This document shows positions 24,101 to 34,400 of a stretch of 64,000 nt of DNA, piece by piece. A model generated the notes under the pieces. It searched no databases and was not told where the DNA came from. It worked only from the letters and a program-made list of their open reading frames with translations. The translations under genes were made by a program, and so were the position numbers. Each line of letters begins with the position of its first letter. Position 1 is the first letter of the stretch. Origin of the DNA: Scedosporium boydii (Eukaryota > Ascomycota > Sordariomycetes > Microascales > Microascaceae); NCBI GenBank assembly GCA_002221725.1, contig NJFT01000088.1:85403-149402 (forward strand), in the 5' to 3' direction.

Positions 24101-24708
24101 TAAAAGGACGGCTTGGCGATATGAGGCTCAACCAATGGCAGCCGACAACGGCATTGAGGTCGTCGACGGGGTCACCATCCCACCTACGGGACATGTAAGG
24201 CTTGTTGAGGGTAGTTGAGAAAGTTAGAAGGACAAGCCGGCCAACGGCATCTAGCACGGCCAACTCCGGGATGCTAGTAGAGCTCCATACGAGATGGACC
24301 AGGGGAATAGAGTCGGAGCCGGTCACGAGATCACAACGCGTCGCTTCGCTTAAGCCCCAGGATCCATCGTCCGGGTGACAGCGAACGAATCTCACCTCGA
24401 CAAAGTGGCCTTCCGGGGTGATGGAGGCGATGATACCAGCCTTGGACCACGCAACGGTCCTGGGACGCAGAGTATTAGCCAAACCTGCACACACAAAGTC
24501 AAAAGGGAGGGGCGCCATACTGGCAGCATCCTCGGCGGCGAAGATCATCCACCCGCTGACGGAGCTCTTTGCTTGGGGGTGACAATGCGAGGTTGACGGG
24601 ACCTTCTCCACCAAAAAGATCATCGACATCGGGAAGAACAGCGGGCAAAGGGTTCTCGAGGAAGGGCATCCCGTTGGATGTCGGCTGGGTATCGGTTTGC
24701 ATGGCCAT
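21178..24708 (-). CDS. MED16: Mediator complex subunit 16 (Sin4), seven exons, 1006 aa
   Basis: Exons in order: 24708-24521, 24459-23855, 23774-23344, 23252-23033, 22947-22663, 22576-22295, 22187-21178; all phases close. MED16 is a Mediator tail subunit that receives signals from activators and repressors. The first junction gives RRGCCQ-TVAWSKAGIIASITPEG, the conserved start of the fungal family. The N-terminal half fits a beta-propeller (GCHWLSLISPSRPFN, LLCVTTNGQIRLFYSQ). The middle carries VDYSEDS-like and LCLSIIGNLGFRGQYNPRSFG segments, and the C-terminus ends in a paired-cysteine module (WRRCVRCASVME ... KCACGGSWG). For exon 6 the acceptor is the TAG at 22578-22576; an earlier TAG would bring an in-frame stop. 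Upstream lies 3.2 kb of intergenic DNA before the divergent HST4-like gene. Confidence 0.94.
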
Positions 24709-25020
24709 TTTTAAAGGGAAAAGAGACAAGATAATAAAGGGTATATAATATTAAAAGGGCAGGCCTGAGAAGTATGGGATGGGAGCAGAAGGAGTGAAGT
24801 GAGGGCTTGGATAGACAGACACCTATCGCCTCTTTCAGAGTGGGGTCGGCTTAATCAAGTTTGAGAGTCGAGGAAGCCACCTCGCAGAGTGTGCAGTTCT
24901 GGGCAGGGCAGTCGGACTCGAAGGTGCATGAAGGTCGGCACGGACTAAAAGTCATTGATGATAGACGCCGAGTGTCACTGCTGATTTAGACTCTATAGAT
25001 CTGAGGGATATGTGGTTTTG
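24709..25020. other. Proximal MED16 promoter region
   Basis: Short AT- and purine-rich stretch directly upstream of the MED16 ATG. No specific element assigned. CpG frequency is normal at its start and falls away towards 25000. Confidence 0.4.
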
Positions 25021-25680
25021 TGAAAGTAAAGGACATTAAGACATCGCCAAGTTGAGCTGGAGAGAGAGGCAGCTGAGGCCTCACATAGCTCCAGGTGAGA
25101 AAGGGCTTGAGCTGATCAACACTCTCACAATCGCCTTGCCAGCCTCCACAAGGTTGATTCAAGCAGGCACTATGTGCTAGAGAGTATATAGAGCAAGAGG
25201 TGATTGGATAAAAGGCCCTGGAAATGAGAAAATAAGCGATGGAGATATTCAAGCAGGCATTCTAAATGAGTGGTTGATAAAGAGTTGAGGCTCATTGAAG
25301 AGGCACCTAATAAAGGCTGGTGAGGTAATCCATGAAGAGTGTGCAACATTGATTCAGTGACACTCTGGTGCACAAGAATGTGCAGCAGGGGCTTGTCACT
25401 GCATAAGTGTGGTTGAAAGCGCAGGGGTGTGGCTTGAGAGCAGGTTTCAATTGAGGCTGCAAACATTGAACTACCTGTACTGTGTAGTGCCCACTACCTG
25501 GTCAGGGCCTCTCATTGATGTATCCCAGCGCTAAACCAGAGTGCTAGATTTGCTAGTTCCTCTGCTCATTTTGATGATGTGCTCAAATATTTTAGTATAA
25601 TAGATTTAGGAGATAAAGAATGATTTCAAGCTGGCCTGGCCATTTCTCCCAAGTACAAAATAATGCAGGCATATGGCAAT
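25021..25680. repeat. CpG-depleted patch, possible mutated mobile-element relic
   Basis: Counting by eye, these 660 bp contain about five CpG dinucleotides although base composition is balanced, whereas neighbouring DNA has several per 60-bp line. TpG and CpA are correspondingly frequent (TGTGCA, TGCAGC). The 13-mer ATTCAAGCAGGCA occurs twice as a direct repeat (about 25157 and 25248). A 98-codon open frame on the minus strand (25170-25466) resembles nothing I recognise. The pattern fits loss of CpG by cytosine-methylation deamination or a repeat-induced mutation process acting on a former repeat. This is inference. Confidence 0.45.
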
Positions 25681-27865
25681 CTGTCTGAACTACTTCGTAC
25701 TTTGCAGTTGTGTCTGACTCGAGCACCAACAGGTCGAGAATAAAATGCCATTACCTAAGCAGATTCCCTGAATGCACGACATCTGATCAGTTTTGCCCAC
25801 CAGCTCACATGCAGACAAAATAGGAATAGTGTTGTCCGTAACTGGCTAAATTTGGGTCGTGGGCACAGCAACGCAGTTCCCTTGCTTGTTGTTTTCATTT
25901 GGATACATGCAGGGAAGGTACGTCGGGGTACAAGTTTCTACAGAGATGAATTACAAGTGATACTTATGTATAAGTATCTCTACCGGTCAGGCCGCAGAGG
26001 GTAGGCGTCTGTAACTGTGTTTATACTTTCCCCATGAGCAAAAGGATGTATACTATCCCTCCCCTGTTTGTCCGATGTTCAAACGACAACGGGGAGGTCG
26101 CAGACTTAGCCTTCCCCGGCTTCGACAACCACCGCTTGTTACTGTTACAGAGCACTTCATCTTCTCGATCTAAACATTATTATTGTCCGAGTTGCAACAT
26201 TCGGCATGTTAGATCAAACTGTGCAACGCCACATGATGCATTTGATTTTAAACCACTAGAGCCAAGCTGGTTTGAGAGGACATCTCTCAATGCTGTCAGT
26301 TTGAAAACGTCCAAGTGGCAAAGACGCAAGTAAAATGACAACTGTTGCTCGAATTTTAATGCTCTTTCTTCCTTCCTTGGGCCAGGGAGAATAAGGCCCG
26401 AGCCCGATCGCGCCCGGCTTTTCAAGGCTCTTTTTCTTCAACCGGCGAGCCTGGTGCATTGTTCTTCCTAGTTACTTCGCTTTTTGAAATAAGACAAGGA
26501 CAAGTAACAAAGCGATAACCCACGGATCAAGACTGGTGTGGGATAAGGGAAATATAAACTCCCGATGGAAGTTAAAAGTACAATTGTACCCTCAACTGGC
26601 CTTCGTCATCCATATTATAAAGTTGATACAATTGTAGCATTTGGAAGAGCCCAGGTTGCCCCGTCCGAGCCGACTTTGTAGAGCGCACATACAATTAATT
26701 GCGCTTAAGGAAAAAAAGAACGCGAGGAGAGAGAGAATAAAAAATCAGAATAACAAAACCCTGTCGATGCTTATCCCCCTCCGCCTCTGGCTGCTCTTCT
26801 CTATTACTCTCAACTCGACTCTCGCCGTCCCCTCCAAGTGCCCATCCCCAATCATTTTCTTTCCTAGCGCTCTTGTTTCTCATCCCATCCCTCTCCCGGC
26901 CCGATCACAGGACGACGGAAACCGAAACTAGACTAAGAAAATCGGAAACCAAAATAATTTATATTCGAACCATTCAATGACGATACGATATCCCAATCCC
27001 ACACCAATCCCACGCCAATCCCATACAGCATCTGAAGTATTACTCCGACTTTGTAAACAAAAGCCGCTGATCTAGCTTGAGGCCCTCCGCTATTAACAAA
27101 TCCTACCATCAATCCTCCTATCCTCTGTCCTCGGTGCTCCATCGCCTTCAACGCCCTCAGCCATTACGCCCACGTCGCTCCTGACTTGACCCAGCACTGG
27201 CCCGCGCATCGACATTTTCCTCCCGTCCTTCTCTGTTTCTGTCCCCCTTTCTAGCTCCTCTTCTCTCCGCTCTTGGTTTCCCACCGTTGCCTCCGCCCCT
27301 CTCACGTCCTTCCGGCTCCCAATACAACACACACTCTTCCTGTTCCTCCTCCTTTTCCTCTTCTCTCTTCAACCCTCTTTACTCCGGACACCACCCGATT
27401 CTTGCCCACACGAGGTTCGAGCAACTCCGAGTTCGTATCCGCCCACTCTTCACCTTTGGGCCCGGACGATTTCACACTTCTAGTTTCTATTACTACAATA
27501 CTATTTCCCTCCCAGCCCCAAACCACCTTATACTCTCCCGCCCGACCTAACAACGACTGCCACGCTCTAATTCAAAACCCATTTCCCTCACCTCTTCACG
27601 CCATGATGACAAAGTGCTGAGGAGCCAAAAGAAGAGAAAAATAAGGATAGAATAAAATAAACTATGCCCGACAACTAAAGAGACCCGGCTAGCCCCCCTA
27701 CACATCCGTTTTCTTCTTCCCTCATCTCTTTTCCCTTATCCTTATTTCTTTTTTCCCGCCCCCCGTCCCTCTCTTCCATTTCCCATTTCCTTCGCACCCC
27801 CCCAAAACGCGTCCCCCTTCTCGAGACGGTTCCCTGTCGCGCACAGCACCCACATCTCGAGATTG
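25681..27865. other. Intergenic region with HST4-like leader
   Basis: About 2.2 kb without a recognised gene. A copy of the dispersed motif (CTACTTCGTAC) lies at about 25690. From about 26760 the plus strand becomes strongly C/T-rich up to the HST4-like ATG, as in long fungal leaders. Two very short upstream open frames lie at 27603-27620 and 27664-27678. The 99-codon frame at 26034-26333 has no resemblance to known proteins. Confidence 0.5.
27603..27678 (+). promoter_or_regulatory. Two minimal upstream ORFs before the HST4-like gene
   Basis: ATGATGACAAAGTGCTGA at 27603-27620 encodes MMTKC and ATGCCCGACAACTAA at 27664-27678 encodes MPDN. Both end well before the main ATG at 27866, and no further ATG lies between 27679 and 27865. 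If the transcript starts upstream of 27600, these would be encountered first by scanning ribosomes. The transcription start is not known. Confidence 0.4.
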
Positions 27866-29935
27866 ATGTCCCAATTATCTTCCTCTCCGGCCCCCGAAGC
27901 CGTTCCAAGACGCGAGGGCGACCACCGCGAACCTGGACAGACATCTACTCCTCCGGCGTCCAGCTCGCCCACGCCCTCCTCCCTGCCTTCATCACCCCTT
28001 TCCGTTCTCTCCAAATCGCCTTCGCTACCTGCGAGCCCGCCCAACATGGATAACTCTATCTCTATCGACGACTATCCGTCTCCTTCTGCCACGACGACAT
28101 TGTCGGGTTCCCAGTCTCCCGTTAAGCCGACGAGCCAATCGAGCGATTCTTTCCCCAGCGACGAAATTTGCGTCAGCGTATCTGAATCCACGACTACCGA
28201 TGGCCCACCTCCAGCTAAAAAGCGCAGGATTACTCAACCCAAGCCACGTACAACAGAATACTTGGACCTCCACAATATTCACGAAATCCTCGAAGACAAG
28301 ACGAGTGATGAGTCGATCCAATTAGAGCGTCTACTAAAGGTTCTACGGAAAAAGAAGAAGATTGTCGTGATTGCAGGTGCTGGTATTTCCGTCTCCGCCG
28401 GAATTCCCGATTTCCGATCCAGTTCTGGCCTTTTTGCAACGCTCAAGACGCAGCACAAACTGAAAGGTTCTGGCAAACACTTGTTTGATGCTGCCGTTTA
28501 CCGCGACGACTCCTCCACGCAGTCCTTCCACACCATGGTCCGCGAACTAGCCGCCATGACGAGCAAGGCGAAGCCCACGCCATTCCACCACCTTCTCGCA
28601 TCCCTAGCCGCCGAAGGCCGGTTAATGCGCCTATATACGCAGAACGTGGATTGCATCGATACCAACATGAAGCCCCTTTCAACGAACGTGCCTCTAAATG
28701 TCAAGGGCCCTTGGCCCGTCACCATTCAGCTCCATGGTGGTCTGGAGAAGATGGTATGCACGAAGTGCGGTCAACTCGAACCCTTCGACGGCGATCGATT
28801 TACCAGTCACGAAGCCCCCTTGTGCAACACGTGCCTAACGCAAGAGGAACTCCGGATGAAGTTCGCCAATAAGCGCAGGCAGGGCGTCGGCCGTATCCGA
28901 CCACGAATTGTGCTTTATAATGAATCAAACCCGGATGAGGAGGCCATTGGCAACGTCAGTATGGCTGACTTGCGCAACCGGCCCGACGCCGTCCTCGTTG
29001 TCGGCACGAGCCTGAAAATCCCCGGTGTGCGTCGCCTTGTAAAAGAGTTCTGCCAGGTCACGAGGGGTCGAAGGGATGGATTCACCGCCTGGATCAACCT
29101 CGATGCTGAGCCTTCCGGTGTCGAGTTCAAGGACTGTTGGGATCTCATCGTAAAGGCCAGGTGCGACGACGTGGCAGAATTAGCACACTTACCCCACTGG
29201 GACGACGACATGGATACCAGCGAGAATGCCGAGCTCAATGAAGAGGGCCAGAAGCTTCGGGTGGAGATGCTCAAGCGCAGCAAGGTCGAGGTATGCCTTT
29301 CACCGACGTCTTCCCAGGCGACAACCTACGACGACGCCAACATTGGCGAGGCCTTGTCCAGGCTCGTGGAACAAGCCCAGGGAATTCCCACCCCGCGGGC
29401 GAGCCCCAAGCCTCCGGCCGTCGCGCCTGGCAAGATCGGTATCAAGGCCCAGACGAAGTTGTCCTTCGCCAAGTCCACGAGCTCCGCCCTCCCCGCGAAC
29501 AACAAGACCGGTTCGAAGAAGACGAAGGCACCCGCGAAACCCCGTGCCCCCCGATCAAAGAAGCCAAAGCAGGCTGCTCCTCCCAAGAACGCCCTCGACA
29601 ACACGTTCAAGATGGTCAAGAACGCGGCTTTCCAACCCACCAAGCTCGGCAAGAAGATCACGAGCGGCAACGGCTTCTCCACCTCCAGGAGGAGCAGCGC
29701 GGCTGTCGACTCCGACACCTCGTCGCTTACTTCTCTCTCCTCGTCCCCCGACTTCTCCGACTATAAGACGCTCCCCGAACTTCGACCTCCCCGCCGGGCT
29801 TCTGACAACTTCGTTTTCACGTGCGAGACTCGAGGCGATACCGCCGCTACTACCGCAAGCAGTGACGCGGATGACACTCCGTCTTCTCCTACGCTGGCGA
29901 GGCGTGCCGTTACCGGACTTCCGACTTCCTCTTGA
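27866..29935 (+). CDS. HST4: NAD-dependent histone deacetylase, Hst3/Hst4-type sirtuin, 689 aa, intronless
   Basis: A single exon from the ATG at 27866; the frame upstream begins with a TTG. It is a class I sirtuin, which uses NAD to remove acetyl groups from lysines; Hst3/Hst4 enzymes act on histone H3 lysine 56 in the nucleus. Residues 1-140 are Ser/Pro-rich with a basic AKKRR stretch. The NAD-binding motif GAGISVSAGIPDFRSSSGLF starts at about residue 171, TQNVD follows, and the catalytic His is residue 290 in LHGG. The zinc site is formed by CTKC and CNTC pairs, and VVGTSLKIPGVR comes before the end of the domain. The C-terminal 230 residues are Lys/Ser/Pro-rich and probably disordered. 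The Hst3/4 subgroup is inferred from the basic insert before the core and the zinc-region spacing; Sir2 or Hst2 types look less likely. Confidence 0.92.
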   Translation: MSQLSSSPAPEAVPRREGDHREPGQTSTPPASSSPTPSSLPSSPLSVLSKSPSLPASPPNMDNSISIDDYPSPSATTTLSGSQSPVKPTSQSSDSFPSDEICVSVSESTTTDGPPPAKKRRITQPKPRTTEYLDLHNIHEILEDKTSDESIQLERLLKVLRKKKKIVVIAGAGISVSAGIPDFRSSSGLFATLKTQHKLKGSGKHLFDAAVYRDDSSTQSFHTMVRELAAMTSKAKPTPFHHLLASLAAEGRLMRLYTQNVDCIDTNMKPLSTNVPLNVKGPWPVTIQLHGGLEKMVCTKCGQLEPFDGDRFTSHEAPLCNTCLTQEELRMKFANKRRQGVGRIRPRIVLYNESNPDEEAIGNVSMADLRNRPDAVLVVGTSLKIPGVRRLVKEFCQVTRGRRDGFTAWINLDAEPSGVEFKDCWDLIVKARCDDVAELAHLPHWDDDMDTSENAELNEEGQKLRVEMLKRSKVEVCLSPTSSQATTYDDANIGEALSRLVEQAQGIPTPRASPKPPAVAPGKIGIKAQTKLSFAKSTSSALPANNKTGSKKTKAPAKPRAPRSKKPKQAAPPKNALDNTFKMVKNAAFQPTKLGKKITSGNGFSTSRRSSAAVDSDTSSLTSLSSSPDFSDYKTLPELRPPRRASDNFVFTCETRGDTAATTASSDADDTPSSPTLARRAVTGLPTSS

Positions 29936-31473
29936 TCCCCAAAGAGAAGAAAAATAGAAAAATAAAAGACCTGTACATATTAGATATATTTATGTGATTT
30001 CTTTTCCTATGGACTGGCAAAGGGGATTGTTTAGTTGTCTGCTTTCGATAGACTGGGCTCCGTCCGTCAAGTAACCGACGTCCCCCTTTTCCCCAAATAT
30101 CATTGACATCATTATTCAGAAACTGGTGCATTCATGAAAATCCATTCTCGAGGAGCAAGGATAGACGCGGCCTCCATTCGAGGGCGCGCTTGGCTGTTTT
30201 TCTTTTTTTTCTTTTTTTCTGTACTCTTCACTTTTCTTTTCATTGTTCTAGACAGGATTGTAACTCTAGAAGAAGGATGGGGAACAGTGTACTCTAAGAT
30301 AGAGGACTTGGAATCGAAGAGTTCGTTTTACTTCCTACGGGCCCACTGCCAGCATCCGCAGCGCCTCCATCCTCTGCACCTAAGAAAGTATCCTCAGGTG
30401 CGGACCGAGGCGACCTCGGATTCGCAAGTCAGGTGACCTCGACGACGTCCCGTTCAAAAAAGGTGCTTGTGCCTGCTGTCCAGGGCTCGGAAATGCCCTA
30501 AATTCGAAGTTGAGAGGTACTGTAGAGTATATGAGGGCAGCCCTGTAGTATGAAGAGAAAACAAAAAGGGGGAAGCAGAAGTAAGGCAAGCTGTCCCGAT
30601 CTATTTCCTTTCTGAAAACATCCTAACTCTAGGCCCCGAGGGATGGCCCGACATCACATAGTTGTGAGAGGATTGAGGTACTACATCATAAACACTAAGA
30701 GAGCAAGGTAAAAACTTCATGACAAGAGTCAGTTAGAGAGACACACCATCTCCCGACTCTCCATTCCTTGTATCATGCCTATAAAACGTCAAGCAAAAAA
30801 GTTAACACAGCAGGACCGAGTCCCTACTGGTCGCGCCTTTCGTGGTACCATCTCCTTCTCTTCATCAGCATAGCAATTAAACTTGGGAAAAAAACACTCG
30901 AACCCCTTTCTTTGATGTTTGTCTAAACCCTTTCCAGCAAGATGATGGAGAAAACACATATGATTCCACCTGGAGCGAAAAAGAAAAAAAAAAAAAAAAA
31001 AAAAAAGAAAACACAGGCTTTCCATTCGTTTAACCCCTGCCCCTTGTACAATGCAAAGTTCGAGAAATGGGTATGTAGACGCTTGCTTGATTCTTTGTTT
31101 ATCCACGCACCTCGCACACGAATAATGCCGGGAAAGAAAAGCGAAGAAAAAGAAAAAAAAAGATCAAAAAGACGTAAAGACGTAGAGATTGGTACCAGAC
31201 GCCAAAACTATGCAGCAAATGTAAAAGACCATCGCCAAAATCGTCACACTCCTGGTTTTTTTTTTCTTTTTCTTGGGGGAGGAGAGGTAGAGATAAAGTG
31301 GGAATGTCGTAAGAAAGCGGGGAGGAAGGGCTGAAACGCGGAACGGCTCGATCCAGGATACAGCTCCTCGAGGGCGAGGATTATTGCCAGCGTCGAATTT
31401 ATGAGGTGTCGTGATTGTATACGTCGTGCGTTCTCCCGTTTCGATGTTCGAGACGCCCGATCGACGTCAGTTT
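29936..31473. other. 3'-3' intergenic region between HST4-like gene and CHD1
   Basis: About 1.5 kb between convergent stop codons. It contains homopolymer-rich DNA, including an A23 run at 30984-31006 and T-rich stretches near 30197-30240 and 31255-31275. No gene recognised. Confidence 0.6.
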
Positions 31474-34400
31474 TCAGTTACTGGCCTTCGACGATGTACC
31501 GTTGCTGCGACCAGCAAATTGACCAGAGCCTTCTTGTGAGCCCTTCGTCTTCTGTGATAGAAGCTTCTTGTACATGGAGCTGAGTTTAGTGCCATCGATT
31601 GTCGATCCCTTGCTGCTTTCAATGGGCCAGAGGCTTCCCAAGAAGTCCCTATGGAAGTCTGTTAGTCTTGAACGCCGGGAAATAACAAGTTGTAATATCA
31701 CATACCAAAATCGATCGACAAGGGCTTGAGGAAGCTTGTCGGCTCTGGATTTCTCACTCAGGAAGTCTCCAATGACCACGAGTTCTCGACCGAAGATGGC
31801 AGCGCGCTCCTTATTCGATTTGACGGTTTCCTTAGTAGTGGAAAGAATCCGTTCGAAGTTGTTCCTGACGGGCTTCAGTAGGAACCAGAGCATTGCATCT
31901 TCATCGTTGTTTCTCTCTTCCGGCGAGTCGCCCAAACGGCGGAGATGGGCCAATCGCTTCAAGGCCTTTGATCGGTGGTCATCGCCCGTGTGGCGATGTC
32001 CCTCGCGCCTACGTTCGTCGCTAGGTCTATCATGTTCTTTACGATCACGATCATCTCGCCTTCGAGGATCATCCGAGTAACGGCGAGGCGATTCTTGGGT
32101 CCTTCTATGCTTGAGCGGTGTGCGGTCATCCCTATCGTCTCGTCGCCTGCGTTTCTCCGGCCGAGGGGAGTCATCATCTTCATAGGCCCTGGGGCGCCTT
32201 GGATCTTCAGCACGGCGGGACTTGGATGGCCGGTCACGATCGTGATCCTTCTTGTGGCTGTGTTTACGCTTCAGCTCAGACCGAGGCACGTCACGATCAT
32301 CCGTAATGCTGTGAGAGCGGCGGCGGTCCAAGTCTCGGTCGCGATCACGTTGGAGACTTCCTTTCCGGGCCATACCTGGGGCGGGAGACGCGCGGTGGCC
32401 GTTTGTGAGGGATTGCTTCTTGGTTCGGTGGTGGCCCTCCACAGCTCTCTGCGCCACTGGATCGTTGGTGTACTTAGCCTGGAGCACGGACAAGAGGTAC
32501 TCGGTGCGGCGGCCGAGGTGAACGGATCCAGGGGCCTTCATTTTCTTGTCACCTGCCTTGTCCCTTTCCGTCTTCTTTTCGATGCGATGTTCCTCGAGGA
32601 AGAGTTTGTCGCCCATCTCGAGCACAGGATCGTCGCGGATTTGCTGCCAGGCGCCGAAGCCATGCTTGTCGACGCCGACGAGAAGCATAGCATCCTCCCG
32701 TGCGCTCCACGCGCAGCTATAGTGTGCTGCCTTGGAAGCCTCCAGCAAGCGGAATGTTCTCCAATCGCCATGGGACTTGATGGTTTTGCGAAGTAGGCGC
32801 AGTTGAGGCGGCCTTTCCAAGGGGGTTTCGGCGTTGACCTTCTTCAGGTCAGCGAAGTCAAACAACACTGCCTTCTTATCCTTCTTAGTCAGAGCCTTCG
32901 TCGCCTCCTTTTCGGCTTCGGCAAGCTTATTGTTGTTATCCTCTACGGCCTTTTCACAGGCCTTGAGGAAGTCGGAAATGAAATCTTTGAGGTACTCGCG
33001 GTCACGATCAGCCAATTTCGCATCCTCGACAATCTCGTCGCCACGCTCGTCCATACAGCCGAACCGCTGGAATGCACGAATGAGATTGCGCTGTTCCTTC
33101 TCAGTAAGGGGCCGCTTGGGATCCCTCAAAAGGGCACGCTGTTTTGCGATCTCTTGCTCCTTCTTCATTTGGCGCTCCCGCTTCTTTGCGAGGCGATCCG
33201 CTCTGTCGGACTCAGTATTGCGATTCTTCATTGCGGCACGTCGAGGCGCATTTTCCTCTGCGAGTTGGTTGAGGTATTCGTCGTGCTTCTTCTTGTCCTC
33301 CTCGGCCTTGATCTCTTCGAGGCGTTCGGCGGGGATGATTTCGTCCCAGTCAAGGGCAATATCATCGACCTTGACATCGGTGTATTGCATAAAGTTATCC
33401 CAGTCAATTCCGCCACTGCTGAGATTAATCTTATCATCAACCTTCGTCTTCGTAACCTCGGCGTTCTCCAGGATAGAGTCAATGTCGAGCTGCTCAAGAC
33501 GTTCTTGGTTACCGGTCTGCTCAAACATCTTTTGCGAACGCATTTTGAGGACCCATTGGATATCCTCAGACGAGCTAGGCCCGTCGACCTTGAGACCTTT
33601 CTTGTTGAATTCCTCTCGGAACGCTTTGCCTTCGTCGGTCACACCAGCCTGAATAGTAAGGTACTCCAAGAGAAGCTTGTTGCGAGCGCGTTCTAGCACC
33701 TCTTCTTCGACGGTTTCCTTGGAGACAAGCCGATAGATATTGACAGGCTTTTTCTGGCCAATCCGATGGGCTCGAGCCATGGCCTGCAAATCCGCCTGGG
33801 GATTCCAATCTGAGTCGAAGATGATAACAGTATCGGCGGTCATGAGATTGATGCCGAGACCACCTGCTCTGGTAGAGAGGAGGAAGCAAAAATCCTCGCT
33901 ATCCTCGGCGTTGAAGTGGTTGATGGCCATTCGCCGAGGACCCGCGGCGATAGTGCCGTCCAGTCGCTGGAATTTGTAGCCTCGGAAGGAAAGGTAGTCG
34001 CTTAGAATATCAAGCATTCGAACCATCTGGCTGAAAATTAGCACTCGGTGGTTGTCCTTCTTGAGCTTGGTTAGGAGTTGATCAAGCAACATCATCTTGC
34101 CGCTGCTGGTAATTAGGCCCTTGATTTGATCTTCTCGGCGCTTGCTACCGGCGAGTACTCTATCCTCAACTCCGGGGAACATGTACGGGTGATTGCTGAT
34201 TTTTTTCAACTCCATCATGATGTTGAGGAGCGAGGCCTTCTGGCCGTTAGCGTCCCGAAGAGCCGAGTAATTTCGCGTCAACACGTTCTTGTAGTACTCA
34301 AGTTGAACGTCAGAGAGCTCTACTCTGATAATCTTCTCCGTCTTTGGAGGCAGGTCGGACTCGACAGTCTCCTTAGTTCGCCGAAGGATGTAGGGGGAGA

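Noticed and set aside
25170..25466. 98-codon minus-strand frame in the CpG-depleted patch as a transposase or reverse transcriptase remnant
   Set aside because: No catalytic motif or family similarity recognised; kept only as an unidentified relic.
29226..29957. 243-codon plus-strand frame overlapping the end of the HST4-like gene
   Set aside because: Pro/Arg-rich alternative frame of the Lys/Ser-rich C-terminal region of the sirtuin.
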